Positions 52,832 through 63,600 of a stretch of 64,000 nucleotides of DNA are shown here, one piece after another; position 1 is the first letter of the stretch, and every line of letters starts with the position of its first letter. The position numbers and the translations under genes were made by a program. The notes under the pieces were generated by a model. The model was given only the letters and a program-made list of their open reading frames with translations, did not search any database and was not told the DNA's origin. Location of the stretch: contig OX337238.1 in the NCBI GenBank assembly GCA_946965045.2, forward strand, positions 620,001 through 684,000. Direction: 5' to 3'. Origin of the DNA: Epithemia pelagica (taxonomy: Eukaryota; Bacillariophyta; Bacillariophyceae; Surirellales; Surirellaceae).

Positions 52832-52900
52832 GCTGGTGGCAAGGGCATGACCAAGGCTCCCAAGGCAGATAGTGGCAAGGCTGGTGGCAAGGGTGATAGC
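52601..52900 (+). repeat. Tandem coding repeats, 30-base and 48-base units
   Basis: Four 30-base units (52601-52720) encode SGKAGMMGGD. Three 48-base units (52727-52774, 52775-52822, 52823-52870) plus a partial fourth encode SGKAGGKGMTKAPKAD. The two arrays share the leading agtggcaaggctgg, so one probably arose from the other. The third 48-base unit carries the A-to-T change that makes TAG. Confidence 0.9.
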
Positions 52901-52921
52901 CGTCGCCGTCACAGGAACTAA

Positions 52922-54473
52922 ATTTTGATGATACCCATGTGACTTGAAGAAAGATTGGTGGTCACGCAATTCATGCGTCTACGGCAGCAGGTGTCGGTGA
53001 CCGCGCTACCATTGTCCTGTTAATATATGTTCATAATACCGCCGTTTCTTCTATTGGCTTCTTGTTCTAGACCTACTGTACATGAGGTTGGATCTTGCCC
53101 ATCCATCGCAGACATTCGTGGTATACCTGGCGGACAGTTTTATCCCGCCAAGGCAGGGATTCCACCAGCATTTCATTCCTGTCGTCCACACATGCTTCTG
53201 ATTCCGCAATGAAGCCGTGTTCACTTCTGTAGTGTTCAAGTGTCCCCCACCATCTCCCAAAGAGAAGAACGCAACCGTGTCTCCGACGTTGAGAAAACAG
53301 AATGGCATGCATCGGACCCCCTGGAGATATCAATCTCTGGATGTCATCTGACACGAAGCACCAACGCACATCTCTCCAGCCTCGTCTTCACCGCAACGCA
53401 AGTATGGGACAGCCGCTTTTGCCTTGTGCCGGGAAAGGATGGTAATTGATTGCATAGTTACAACCTTTCATCGTGCGATAAGAGTAGGTAGTCCCTCTTC
53501 AACGACAAAACTAGCTAGAGGCAGATCGGGTGGCACATAGCCCAAAGTACCCATAGTCTATAGTCTATTGTGTATGTCCGATCCGGCGGGTGTATAACTT
53601 CTGTCATCCATCCGACATTTTTCTTTTTTCATTTTAGTTTTTACTTGAAATTATAACTCAGTTTTTTTCTCTAAAAGCAGTAATTATAACGTCCATAGCA
53701 ACTGTCATGACTGGCTTCGCGCGCTTCGCCCTGGCTTTGGCTTGATACGGAGCACGACGCGAAGAAATCCCACACAAGGATGAACAGTGAACGCACACGT
53801 GAAACAGAAAAAAACATGCACAAACACAAGACAAGTGACAATGGCCCACAACAAGGAAAGCTCTTAGTACATTGACTGCAACTAAAATACAAGCATAGTC
53901 AACTCTATATGTATCTAGGTACTCCTCCTATTTGTTTAGGCTTCCTGGCCCTATCCATTGTATTGTGTCCTTCCTTAGACTCTGATGTCATCCACACACT
54001 GGTTGATTGTCATCTTGTCATTTTTCATCCTTCTTCTCATTCGGTTGATTGCCGCGTTTACTGATGATCCAGGGGGTAGATCTTGACAGTAGTTTTCATG
54101 CTATGGTCATTCATTTTGCTGGATTGTTCGATTTTGTTGCAGCCCCATTGTCATTTCTTGTGGTTCGTCGAAAAGTGAGAAGTGAGACGATTCATGGCAC
54201 AAAATACGAGGCGAGGCCGGCGTTCAGATTTCAACGATCGAAGGCAGGCTGACGATTTGACATGGCAGGCGCTTTGGAAAAAAAACAAGAGGCCAAAGTT
54301 GGGCAACGCACGAAGGACAGAAAATATACACCTCTTGAATCGTTCCCATAGTGCGCGTTGTCACCAAAAAATTCAACGGCGCACAACCATGGCGGTTTTC
54401 TCTTTCTGTATTTCTACAGGAACCGTTTTGGGAAGCAATCCCAACAGTGCCTTTTCTTGCAGCATTGCTAGCC
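52922..54473. other. 1.5 kb without a supported gene
   Basis: Two minus-strand frames (53051-53369) have protein-like composition but overlap each other in different frames and show no motif. A TTTTTC/ATTTT-rich stretch lies near 53.6 kb. ttttcttgcag at about 54452-54462 could be a leader-intron acceptor of the CapA-type gene. Confidence 0.4.
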
Positions 54474-56543
54474 ATGCCTCCCCAGCCCCAGCAGCAACAA
54501 GCCTCTGGGGAAAAGAGAGCTCCATTGCTCATATCGGATGCCGATGACGACGATGTGTTTTGGGCCGAGGAGAAACCTTGGAACAACAGCCAACCTCCGT
54601 CTCGTTGGACCAAGGTGACGTGGGCATCTCTTGCTGTCTCGGCCTTGTTGCTGGTTGGAATCCTTGTCATTTTTGCCCAACCCCTCTACCATTTTGGCAA
54701 TCGTCACAAATACCAACTGGGCCTGGGCCCCAAACCTTGGTTCACGGTCCAGCGTGAGTCGTTGCCTCGCTCGCCCTTGTCTCACGGAGCCGTCGGCGAT
54801 GTCATTTTCGAATCCACTCTGCAACGGCAGGCGGCCCGCTATGGAACCTATGCCGAATCATGGAGTGCCGTCGTCGATTACCTGCAAGCGACGGATATCA
54901 CGTACGCCAATCACGAAGGCGTCGCTTCGTATGCCATGGCGGTCCCCGTTTATTCTTATGACGACAATGGCACGGCCGACTATTCCATGCAAGATATTGA
55001 CTACGGCGAGCAAGACTTGGTGTACGGCGAGTCGGAACCGGCCGTCTTTTACTCGGGCGGAAAGTTTTTGCAATTCAATTACCATCCCATGCTGGCGGAC
55101 GATTTGGCCGCCTCCGGCATTGATGTCGTATCGACCGCCAACAATCACTGCCTCGATCGGGGTTCCATTGGGATCAACAGTACCATACAATCCCTCCAAA
55201 ACGCTGGCGTTGCCCATGCCGGGACGCGTCAGTCCACGGACGACCCCTGGCACGGCATGGTCAATGTGACAACCCGTCAGGGATCGGAATGGAAGATTGC
55301 CTACGTGGCTTGTACAGACAGTACCAATGAAAACCACAATCACCGCGACCGTCAAAAAGACATTGTCTTGAATTGCTATTCAAAACGATATTTGGATTTG
55401 ATCCGAGAACTGGCGGCTCATCCAGAGGTCCACGCCGTGGTGGCTGTCATTCACTGGGGTGGCCCCAACGTGAAAGACGACGAGGGCGATGATGCTCGTG
55501 CGCAAGGGTACCGCCAGAAGTTTTTGGGGTGGGGAGCCCGCGGTATCGTCTATCAACGTGAACCAGATTGTGCCATGCGCAGCTTGGCGCATCAAGTGGC
55601 CGAAGCAGGCGCCGTGGCCTTGTTGGGCGCCCATCCACACGTCTTGCATGGCTGGGAACGCCTCACCACGTCGTACGGTCGCAGTGTCTTGATTGTTTAC
55701 TCGCTTGGCAATTTTGTCGGACACGGTGGCTACGCCGCCACCAAACCGCCCCCGAATTTCTTGGGACGAGGGTACGATTCCGATGTGGGCTTTTTGTTTC
55801 GACGCACGTCCGTTCTGTTGCAGTTTGGTTTGGAATGGAATGACGGACAGAATTGGGCTCAAGTCTCGTGCATGTCCTATGTACCAATTTATCGTTCCCT
55901 GACCGATGTGGGATACGTGGAAGAAGCCTTGACGGAACAAGGCAAAATAACCTATGAGATTCATGTGGAAACGGCTCCCGCCGATTCCGAGGAACGTGAC
56001 TTTATTGCCAGCCGCTTTGGTCCCTTGCGCCGATACAGCCAAGGTGGCGGCGTCTCGAATGGACAAGAGTGGGAAGCACCACTTTTGGATACGGATACAG
56101 GAACCTACGAAATGTCCGTGTGTTATCCCTTTGACCAGGCCCCGGAAACCAAAGTGGATCACAAGCTCCACGAGGGCGTCGTACACACGAACGATGTGGA
56201 CGATCACACCTTTCGGGTTTCGGCGGGTCTTTGTAACAAGTGCGAACAGGCATACGATGATCCGCAGGGGTGTCGTTGGTGTTTGTATCGGAGCAACAGT
56301 TATTGTCAAGGCAACAATGAGACGGTCAAGATGGAATTGGGAACGGGTCTCGCCTGGGATGACTGTTTGGAGTTGGTGGCGGCGGCCGCCTCGGATTGTT
56401 CCAATGTCGCCCATGCTGGAGGTGGCAAGGGCGTGTGCACCTGCGTTCGGGCCGGACAACGATGCCAACTTGCCAAGAGTCAAACCTCCTTGTCCGTCTA
56501 TGAACGAGACTGCGGGGCATGGCCCCGCAAAACATCCTTGTAA
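54474..56543 (+). CDS. Membrane-anchored CapA-type protein with Cys-rich tail
   Basis: ATG 54474 (MPPQPQQQQ) is the first ATG in the frame; the 41 codons before it begin with GTG. The protein is 689 residues. One TM segment at about 52-75 (LAVSALLLVGILVIF) acts as a type II signal anchor, so the rest is outside or luminal. The CapA (PGA_cap) metallophosphatase-like fold follows with its metal-ligand motifs: GDVIFE (about 106), ANHEG, TANNHCLDRG, IHWGG, GAHPHVLHGWE and YSLGNFV. Bacterial CapA helps make poly-gamma-glutamate capsules; a different role is likely here. The last 90 residues form a Cys-rich region (CNKCEQ, CRWCLY, CTCVRAGQRC) that bacterial CapA lacks. Confidence 0.85.
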   Translation: MPPQPQQQQASGEKRAPLLISDADDDDVFWAEEKPWNNSQPPSRWTKVTWASLAVSALLLVGILVIFAQPLYHFGNRHKYQLGLGPKPWFTVQRESLPRSPLSHGAVGDVIFESTLQRQAARYGTYAESWSAVVDYLQATDITYANHEGVASYAMAVPVYSYDDNGTADYSMQDIDYGEQDLVYGESEPAVFYSGGKFLQFNYHPMLADDLAASGIDVVSTANNHCLDRGSIGINSTIQSLQNAGVAHAGTRQSTDDPWHGMVNVTTRQGSEWKIAYVACTDSTNENHNHRDRQKDIVLNCYSKRYLDLIRELAAHPEVHAVVAVIHWGGPNVKDDEGDDARAQGYRQKFLGWGARGIVYQREPDCAMRSLAHQVAEAGAVALLGAHPHVLHGWERLTTSYGRSVLIVYSLGNFVGHGGYAATKPPPNFLGRGYDSDVGFLFRRTSVLLQFGLEWNDGQNWAQVSCMSYVPIYRSLTDVGYVEEALTEQGKITYEIHVETAPADSEERDFIASRFGPLRRYSQGGGVSNGQEWEAPLLDTDTGTYEMSVCYPFDQAPETKVDHKLHEGVVHTNDVDDHTFRVSAGLCNKCEQAYDDPQGCRWCLYRSNSYCQGNNETVKMELGTGLAWDDCLELVAAAASDCSNVAHAGGGKGVCTCVRAGQRCQLAKSQTSLSVYERDCGAWPRKTSL

Positions 56544-57288
56544 CACAATGACAACCACGACCGAGTGTGAATGGATGCGCATGGCAGTGTTCGCTCTATA
56601 CACTATACTGTGAGATGTACATGGAACTACCTACCTAGAGAGAGTTTTGGAGAGTCTCGAGTCCGGCAAGCGTGGACGAACACAGCCATCAGGCAACGGC
56701 TAGTTCGGGACGCTCTGCAGTTTGCAGTGTTTCAGTTTTTCAGCAGCACGGCATGGAGCAACTGGAGTGGTGCCTCGTTTGGATGGATAGTAGAACGAAT
56801 CTTTGCTTCACGTATACGTTGGATTCGACGCGGCCGCTTCGGATAGGTTCGCCGCCATCTTGCGCGTCAGTGTGTGCTCCCAGGAAAGCCGACTTCTATG
56901 TGTGCAGTATTCTAGTTTTCGTTAAGCTAGACCGACTGTTGTGTTGTCGTTGTGGAGAGAAACCACCAAGCCCCAGAGAGTTCTGTTGCATCCTGTCATC
57001 TTTTGGACACTCTCTCATTCCACATCCTCTATATAGTATAGTTTTAGACCGTAGGCATAAGATAGTACACCTATTATTACTCTCCCTGAACCCTGAACGG
57101 TCCGTCCGCTCTCCGTTGGAGTTTCAAAACAGCGCGTCTGTATCGCGAAATCGCGAATCGCGATCGATCCAAGCCGCAATCTCCAATATCCGTTTGGCAA
57201 CAAGTTTTTGGAATGTCTCCCACCGTATAGACGAAGAGATCCAACCATACCACGCGGAAGAACGCAGTAGTAGTTCGCAAGAAAAGTC
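56544..57288. other. Intergenic region before the acidic ankyrin gene
   Basis: About 745 bases with no supported gene. A TATA-like site at 57030-57036 is listed separately. tcgcgaaatcgcgaatcgcg at about 57142-57161 is a short repeated cgcgaat cluster in the likely leader. Confidence 0.45.
57030..57036 (+). promoter_or_regulatory. TATA-like element
   Basis: tatatag, followed by tatagtttt, 259 bases before ATG 57289. This would leave a leader of roughly 230 bases. Composition evidence only. Confidence 0.35.
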
Positions 57289-60200
57289 ATGGCGTGGTTT
57301 TGGGGCAGTCGCAAAGCCAAGGACGAAGAAGAAGAAGAGTCCGAGGAGGAAGAAGATGAGGAAGAGTATACCGATGACGACGACGATGACTATGACTCGG
57401 AAGAGGACGACGACGACTATGAGGAGGAGGACGACGACGAAGAGTCGGACGAGTACGAGGATGACGAGAATGAGCATGAGGACGATGAAAACGCAGAGCA
57501 CGCAACACCTGTCGACGATGATGATGATGATTTGGAAGAAATTGACATTACCAAGGAGCATCCTACTGCTGTACCTGTTCGAACAAGCAAGAGTCCCGCA
57601 CTAACGGTCGACGACAATGCAGAGCCAACCCAACCAGCTGAAACAGCAGAAGCACCAGTCCAAGATCCACTACGAGTAGCCGAACCACCCGCACCCCCTT
57701 CCAATCCACCACACGAACGAGCAACCACTTCCAGCGAGTCGGTCCACAATGAAGAAGACGAAAAAGAGGAGGAGCAAGTGGTGGACCATTCGGCAACGCA
57801 AGAGGAGGTGGACCCATGTCCCGTCAATCCTCAAGACGATGAACCACCACTACCACCATCCACAACTACCCAGGAGCAGAATGACGATCATCAGGACGAG
57901 GCAGACCAGGACAAGGATGATGATGATGATGACGACGACGATGACGACGATCCAAACATTCCTCATCAAGTCCTACACAACAATAACAATAACCACGGTG
58001 GACCGGCACGAGATCGAGTACACAGTACAGTCACATTGGAAGACGATCTCTTGGATGACGACGACGAAGAAGAAGACGAGGAGGCCGTTTCACAGGACGA
58101 CGACGAGGAAGAAGAAGATGATGAGGATGACGAGGATGAGGCCGCCACATCGCTCCAGGACAATCAATCCTTGTTTTTAATGGCTGCCGAACATGACCGG
58201 ACCGACATTCTCAACAAGGTCTTGGCGCAATGCACCGACGAAACGGACCACGACACTACCAATACCACTGGAGGAGTAGCAATGACCAAGAATGCCTTGT
58301 TGCACGAGGGGGGATTGCCAGCCTTGCATGTCGCGGTCTGGTATGGATCGGTCCATGCCGTCCAATGTTTGTTGCGAGTCGGAGCCAATCCCAGTCTCCG
58401 GCCCGACACGACGACAGCGAATGGGGATGCATCCACCACCACCACAACAACGAGACCCGAATTGCCTCCCTCCATTCCTCTTCAAACGGCTCGAGCCATG
58501 CATCATCAAACGGCCTGGGACTTGTTGGTCCAGCAACACTCGGCCAACCACAACAACAAAACCGAAAAATACAAGGCCTTGGAACAAGCCTTTTGTACCG
58601 AAGCCTTGCGATGCATGGGATCCAATGACGACGTGCAACGATTGCAAGAATTGCTGTCGGCCGGTATGCCACCCACGTTGGAATTGGGACCCAAACCCTT
58701 GACGGCCTGGGCCTTGGATTTGCACGCACCGCAGTGTCATGCCGCCTTGACGAATAATAATCCTACCAGCAGCCATTCCGAAACGACAACGAATGCATCC
58801 AGTGAGTCTACCAAGTCGGAGGACGAAATCCATACAAACAACAACAACGACAAACAGATCGATCCCAAACCAAGTACGGCTGTCTTGGATCGTCCTGGAA
58901 CAGACGGTTCCTTGTTGGAGTCGTCTGGCAACAATACTCATTTGGTACAGTTGCGCAATCGGTTGGAAGAAGTCCATTCCTTGGCCCGGGCCTTGACAAC
59001 GTGTTTGGACAATTTGGCCGAAGAAGTGGCCGTTGGTCATGGCTTGTTGAGTCATTCCGGTGGTGCTTCGGCGGCCTTGGCCAGTCATGTCAAGGGTCTC
59101 AAAACACAACGACAAGAGAAACAAGGCAAGGTGCAACAATTGGAATTGCAACTTCAAGAACAAGAAGAGGAATTGCAAGAATGGATCCAACAACACTTTG
59201 AAAGTTACGACCATCCGACCGTACAAGAAATTTGGAACAATACTACGACACTAACAGACAACAGCAACAACCATCAGCAATCCAAACAACAACACACCAA
59301 ACCACATGCCCCTACCACCAGCACAATCATCACCACGTCGGTCGACCATGGCCCAGATCATTCGGCTCCTTCCCCATCCACGGCACCCCTGGAGGACCAT
59401 CCCGAAGCGACACAAGAACAACAAGAATACGAAACCTTGCAAGCTCAACTGCAAGCTAGTCAAATCAAGGTTCGTAAATTGCGCGTGGCCATTACCGACT
59501 TGTCGGAAGAACATGGACGAAACATGACTGAAGTCGAACGTCGGGGATTGACGGGAGGCATTCAATTGGTACGAACCCTGCGCGAAGAATTGCGAACCTT
59601 GGAGTTTGACTACGACCGATTGCAACAAGCCCAGCAACAATGTCAACGTCGTCTCGAACAAGTCCAAGACGCGGTGGCGGTGCAACAACAAGAACAAGAA
59701 CAGCAACCCGAGCGAGAACCAGCCAAGGAACCACAACCACAACAATCCGAACCGAAACAAAACGAACAGCAACAACAACCACGACCAGAACGTCAGCCAC
59801 CGCCCGCTTCATTGCCACCACCAGAGCAGCCGCCCAACGACACAGAAGAACAAACAAAAGGCAAGGGACCGTCCGTTCCAGTCGAGGAAACCAGCTCTTT
59901 GGAAGCAGCGAGTACCAGTTCCGCAGCAAATAGTTTGACAACGACGGACGCAAATGAAGAACCCTTGCCACAACCAGCTCAAACCGCATCAGAATCTTCC
60001 GAAACGAGCAATACGAAACAACAAAGACCCACTTCCACCAGTCACAACAACAACAAGAAGGAATTTGACAGAGTGGAACGACCCAAAACTTCAAATGGAA
60101 CACAAGAGTCACTGCCACAAACAACAAACACGCCCTCCGAACCTACCATCACAGACAGGGAGGCGGTCCCCCTTTTATCCATGGATCGTGCGGCATCCAT

Positions 60201-60459
60201 TAGTATCCTGACAGAATCGGAACGCATTGCCACTGGTCAATCGACCGCCATTGCATTGCGACCCAAGGGAGGAACAGGGTACTTTCCCGTGGGGTTGTGG
60301 CAAATTTTGATGCGCATCATGGGAATTCCACCGTTGGCGCGACAAAGTGGCGGCACGGCTCCCCAACAACCACAACAACAGCCGAGTCGCAGCAATAGTA
60401 CCAACAGCAGCAGCAGTGCACGAACGACACCCAAGGGACCACCGGCAATCATTATCTAG
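57289..60459 (+). CDS. Highly acidic ankyrin-repeat/coiled-coil protein
   Basis: Single exon of 1056 residues from ATG 57289 (MAWFWGSRKAK). Residues 10-290 are almost pure Asp/Glu runs with Ser/Pro/Gln linkers, encoded by GAC/GAG/GAT triplets. At about 288-490 come ankyrin-like repeats: SLFLMAAEHDRTDILNKVL, then PALHVAVWYGSVHAVQCLLRVGANPSL, then DDVQRLQELLSAGMPP. Coiled coils at about 545-800 are rich in Gln, Leu and Glu (VQQLELQLQEQEEELQEW). A Gln/Pro/Glu-rich tail ends with a short hydrophobic part GYFPVGLWQILMRIMGIPP. No signal peptide. Ankyrin repeats bind proteins; acidic runs resemble those of histone- or basic-protein-binding factors. No family name is given. Confidence 0.75.
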   Translation: MAWFWGSRKAKDEEEEESEEEEDEEEYTDDDDDDYDSEEDDDDYEEEDDDEESDEYEDDENEHEDDENAEHATPVDDDDDDLEEIDITKEHPTAVPVRTSKSPALTVDDNAEPTQPAETAEAPVQDPLRVAEPPAPPSNPPHERATTSSESVHNEEDEKEEEQVVDHSATQEEVDPCPVNPQDDEPPLPPSTTTQEQNDDHQDEADQDKDDDDDDDDDDDDPNIPHQVLHNNNNNHGGPARDRVHSTVTLEDDLLDDDDEEEDEEAVSQDDDEEEEDDEDDEDEAATSLQDNQSLFLMAAEHDRTDILNKVLAQCTDETDHDTTNTTGGVAMTKNALLHEGGLPALHVAVWYGSVHAVQCLLRVGANPSLRPDTTTANGDASTTTTTTRPELPPSIPLQTARAMHHQTAWDLLVQQHSANHNNKTEKYKALEQAFCTEALRCMGSNDDVQRLQELLSAGMPPTLELGPKPLTAWALDLHAPQCHAALTNNNPTSSHSETTTNASSESTKSEDEIHTNNNNDKQIDPKPSTAVLDRPGTDGSLLESSGNNTHLVQLRNRLEEVHSLARALTTCLDNLAEEVAVGHGLLSHSGGASAALASHVKGLKTQRQEKQGKVQQLELQLQEQEEELQEWIQQHFESYDHPTVQEIWNNTTTLTDNSNNHQQSKQQHTKPHAPTTSTIITTSVDHGPDHSAPSPSTAPLEDHPEATQEQQEYETLQAQLQASQIKVRKLRVAITDLSEEHGRNMTEVERRGLTGGIQLVRTLREELRTLEFDYDRLQQAQQQCQRRLEQVQDAVAVQQQEQEQQPEREPAKEPQPQQSEPKQNEQQQQPRPERQPPPASLPPPEQPPNDTEEQTKGKGPSVPVEETSSLEAASTSSAANSLTTTDANEEPLPQPAQTASESSETSNTKQQRPTSTSHNNNKKEFDRVERPKTSNGTQESLPQTTNTPSEPTITDREAVPLLSMDRAASISILTESERIATGQSTAIALRPKGGTGYFPVGLWQILMRIMGIPPLARQSGGTAPQQPQQQPSRSNSTNSSSSARTTPKGPPAIII

Positions 60460-60654
60460 TAACACGCACATGCACACACACGTTTGTAGATTCCATTCCT
60501 ACGAGCATCACTTCGAGACATCCATTCCCACACAGTTTGTATCGAGTCTCCCCCAACCCTTTGTTCGTCTCGATCGCCCAGGGTTGAAATGACACTAAAC
60601 ACAAAAGGTCTTGACAAGGTTTTGTTTCGTGGCGTACAACGTTTCTAGGTAGTA

Positions 60655-63600
60655 TTAAGGATCACTGTGGGCGTACACCTGCCGTGGTTGGTCCTTTTCG
60701 GCTGTGGTGCTTGCGTCCTCCGATTCGGTAGTACTGGAGGACGACATGACTGTCCGGACACTCCAGGGGTTGTCATCACGCAGAGTATTCTCCTCCTCCT
60801 CGTTTCGATTGTCACCATAGATCCTCTCCTCCTCGCCGTCGTCGCCGTCGTCCGCAATGGCCTGGTGAGTCGTCTTGTTATTGGTGTTGTTGTTGGGTTT
60901 GTTCTTTTTGGGTGGTTTGATATGAATGCGATTGGTGGTGACCATACTGGACACAAAAATGCCTCCATGACTGAATTGCAAATTGGGTTTCACCTCGCGC
61001 AATCCCGCTCGTTTGAGCGTATGTTCATTGTCGGTCAAAATGGCCAGCTTGTACAAAAATCCCCCGTCATTCAAGGCATCCAATCGTGTCTTGAGGGTTT
61101 GAAACAAGGGCAAGATGCGTTCCATGCGACGCTGTCCAAAATTTCGTTTGTCCTTGTCGTCGCGTTGTTTGTGGGAGGGACTTTGGATGCGTCGTCCAAA
61201 GGGAGGATTGGTAACAATGAGCAATCCCTGTTGGTGCGCTTGTTGTTCCGTAGGGGTGTCGCCGGATGCCCGAATTTTGGAGAGAATATTGGTAGGCTCC
61301 AGTATGGTATTCAAGGGTGGAAGGCTTGTTGGGTCGGCGTTGTCAAGACTGTCGTCCTGGAAAGGTTGGGTGTCGTCCATGGCATAGGCTTCTGATTCAT
61401 GTGTATCCTCCTCTTCCGCCTCCTCATCTTCGTCATCTTCACCATCATTGTCGTCCTCCTGTTCCGTACCGTCACTGTGTGCGAGATTTGTAGTAGTAGT
61501 AGTCGTCGTCGTCGTCGTCGTCGAGCAATCCACCTTGTCGTTGTCCATGGTCCATTCCTCCTTGTCGTGTTGGTCCTGTTCCTTTTGAATGGTGTCGTCG
61601 TCCAACCGCACTGGATCCTCCCAAATCGTATCCTCCTCCATGGTCGCACTTTCACTGACGTTTGTGGTCTTGTTTTGTTTCTTTTGTTTTTTGGATTTGA
61701 CGGGTCGGGGCAACCATTCATGGGCCGACAGGGGACAGGATTGCACATGGATCAAGTCTTGAACACCGGCCCGTTGGGCATTGGCCTGAACAATGGCCAA
61801 GGCTCCCGGATTGCGATCCGAACAGGCAATCATGGTCGTAGTGTTGTTGGTGGATGGAGTGGACGAGGCGGCGTGGGTCAAGGTTTTCCATCGATGCGGT
61901 TCGTACCAAATGGTCCCCGCCAAGGGTGCCGGACGCAATCGTCCCGGTGCCAATCCATGACGCATGGCGGCCACCTCAATGGCCAAGGTCCCCGATCCAC
62001 AAAAGGGATCCAAAAAGGCTTGCCATGTAGTATTCGTCGTATTGGTCGACGTTGTTGTAGGAGTCGACGCCTCCTCCTCCTCCTCTTGTGGTTGTTCTTG
62101 AGTCGTACTGGTACTACTGGTCGATGCGGCAGCCTCCCAGGGATTATCACTGGGATCCACCACGGCCGTCGTCTTGTTGGTATTGGTTGTTGTTGGTGGA
62201 ATCCATCCGGCATTGTACAACATGGCATGGGCCAAATCTTCCCGCAACGGTGCCTTGGCTGTGGACAAGCGATAGCCTCGTTGATGCAAGGGCGTCGACG
62301 AGGTATCCCACCACACTTGCAATTGATCGTGCACCAAATTCACCACCAAACACAAGAGATTGGAGGGTGGTTTGTGCGAGTTCGGTTGTGGCTTTTTGGC
62401 TTTTGCGGTGGTCGTTTGGTGAGAAGAAGACGAAAAGCGAGTTTCCCAATCGTCGTTGTCCTCGTTGTCGTCCTTCCACTCGTGGTGGGCGGCTCGTGCC
62501 TCGTCCTTGTCGTCCTTGTCATTCTTGTCATTGTCGTCGGTGGGCGGCAGATACAATTGCACGGGTTCGGGTCGCGGATCAACGTCCGGACCTCCATGGC
62601 CCAAGGCTTGATTCATGCCCCGAACGACATGGTCGCGAATGACCCGAATGGACGTGAGTCGACTCCCCTGCGTCGACAAGACGCGAATTCGACAATACAG
62701 AGTCTTGTGTAGTTTCGGATGATGGGTCGTCGGTGTTGTTGATGATGATTGCTCCATGTCCATGGGTCGTCGCCACGGCGTGGCGGCCGGACCTTCGAGA
62801 CGACTCGTCCCCGGCAAGGGAGACAAGCGGACCGAGGGTGTGACAAAGCCAGCCCACGGAATCAAAATGGCAATTTTGCGGGTCAATTCGCCCAAGGCAC
62901 GACAGGTTTCGTGTGGGGGCAACAAACCAATCCAGACATGACTGGCCGATCCCAAGTGCAAATGACACGACAAGATTGTCTTGAGCGTTGTGGGCCAGCC
63001 CTTGAGGGGCACGACACCGGACCGATGCAGCAAGGATGGCGGTCGACCACCCTGCCACGACTGTCGTTGGGAGGAGGACCATGCCTGGGACCGAGGATGC
63101 ACTGGTTTTCCCAAGCGTTCGAGTTGTTGGTGGTGCGCATGGCCAAAGCCCATCGAGGCTTGCATCAAGGCATGGGCCCGAGTCGTATTCGATCGTGGTC
63201 GTCGTCGTTGATGTGGTGGTTGTGGAGAGGTTGCTGTCCCCATGCTGGAGGGTGGTGCCACGTGCGGAATGTCGAGTCGTTTCAATTCTTGACTCACGAC
63301 ACCTTCCAATCCAGGATGACACACCACCACGACTTGTCCTGGACCGGGTGGAAATTTAATCGGCAACACTTGCACGGCATCTTTGGGGGAAAAGTCTTTT
63401 TTGGTAGTATTGTTGTTGGTGGTGGATGGAGAGTGTCGATTTTTTGGTTTGCCGTGTGATGTGGCGAATGGTTTGTTGTGGTTCTTGTGGTTGTGGTTCT
63501 TGTTGTGGTTGTAGGCCTTGGAGGGTGTGGTTCGGACGGAACGAATCGTCATGGTAGAAGTCGCCAGAGGAAGCACGGCAGCACAACGATTCGTCCCTCC

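Noticed and set aside
52601-52900. The repeat array as a CRISPR-like or centromeric array
   Set aside because: The units are directly adjacent with no spacers, keep codon phase and follow a signal peptide, so they are coding repeats.
53051-53369. Two overlapping minus frames of 85 and 98 residues
   Set aside because: They use different frames over the same bases and show no family features; a decayed gene is possible but unsupported.
55380-56603. A 407-residue minus-strand frame opposite the CapA-type gene
   Set aside because: It is a shadow of the strongly supported plus-strand gene and contains no motifs.
61399-62712. A 437-residue plus-strand frame opposite the RNA methyltransferase
   Set aside because: The minus frame holds clear methyltransferase motifs. 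The plus frame is Val/Leu/Arg-rich with no recognisable domain.
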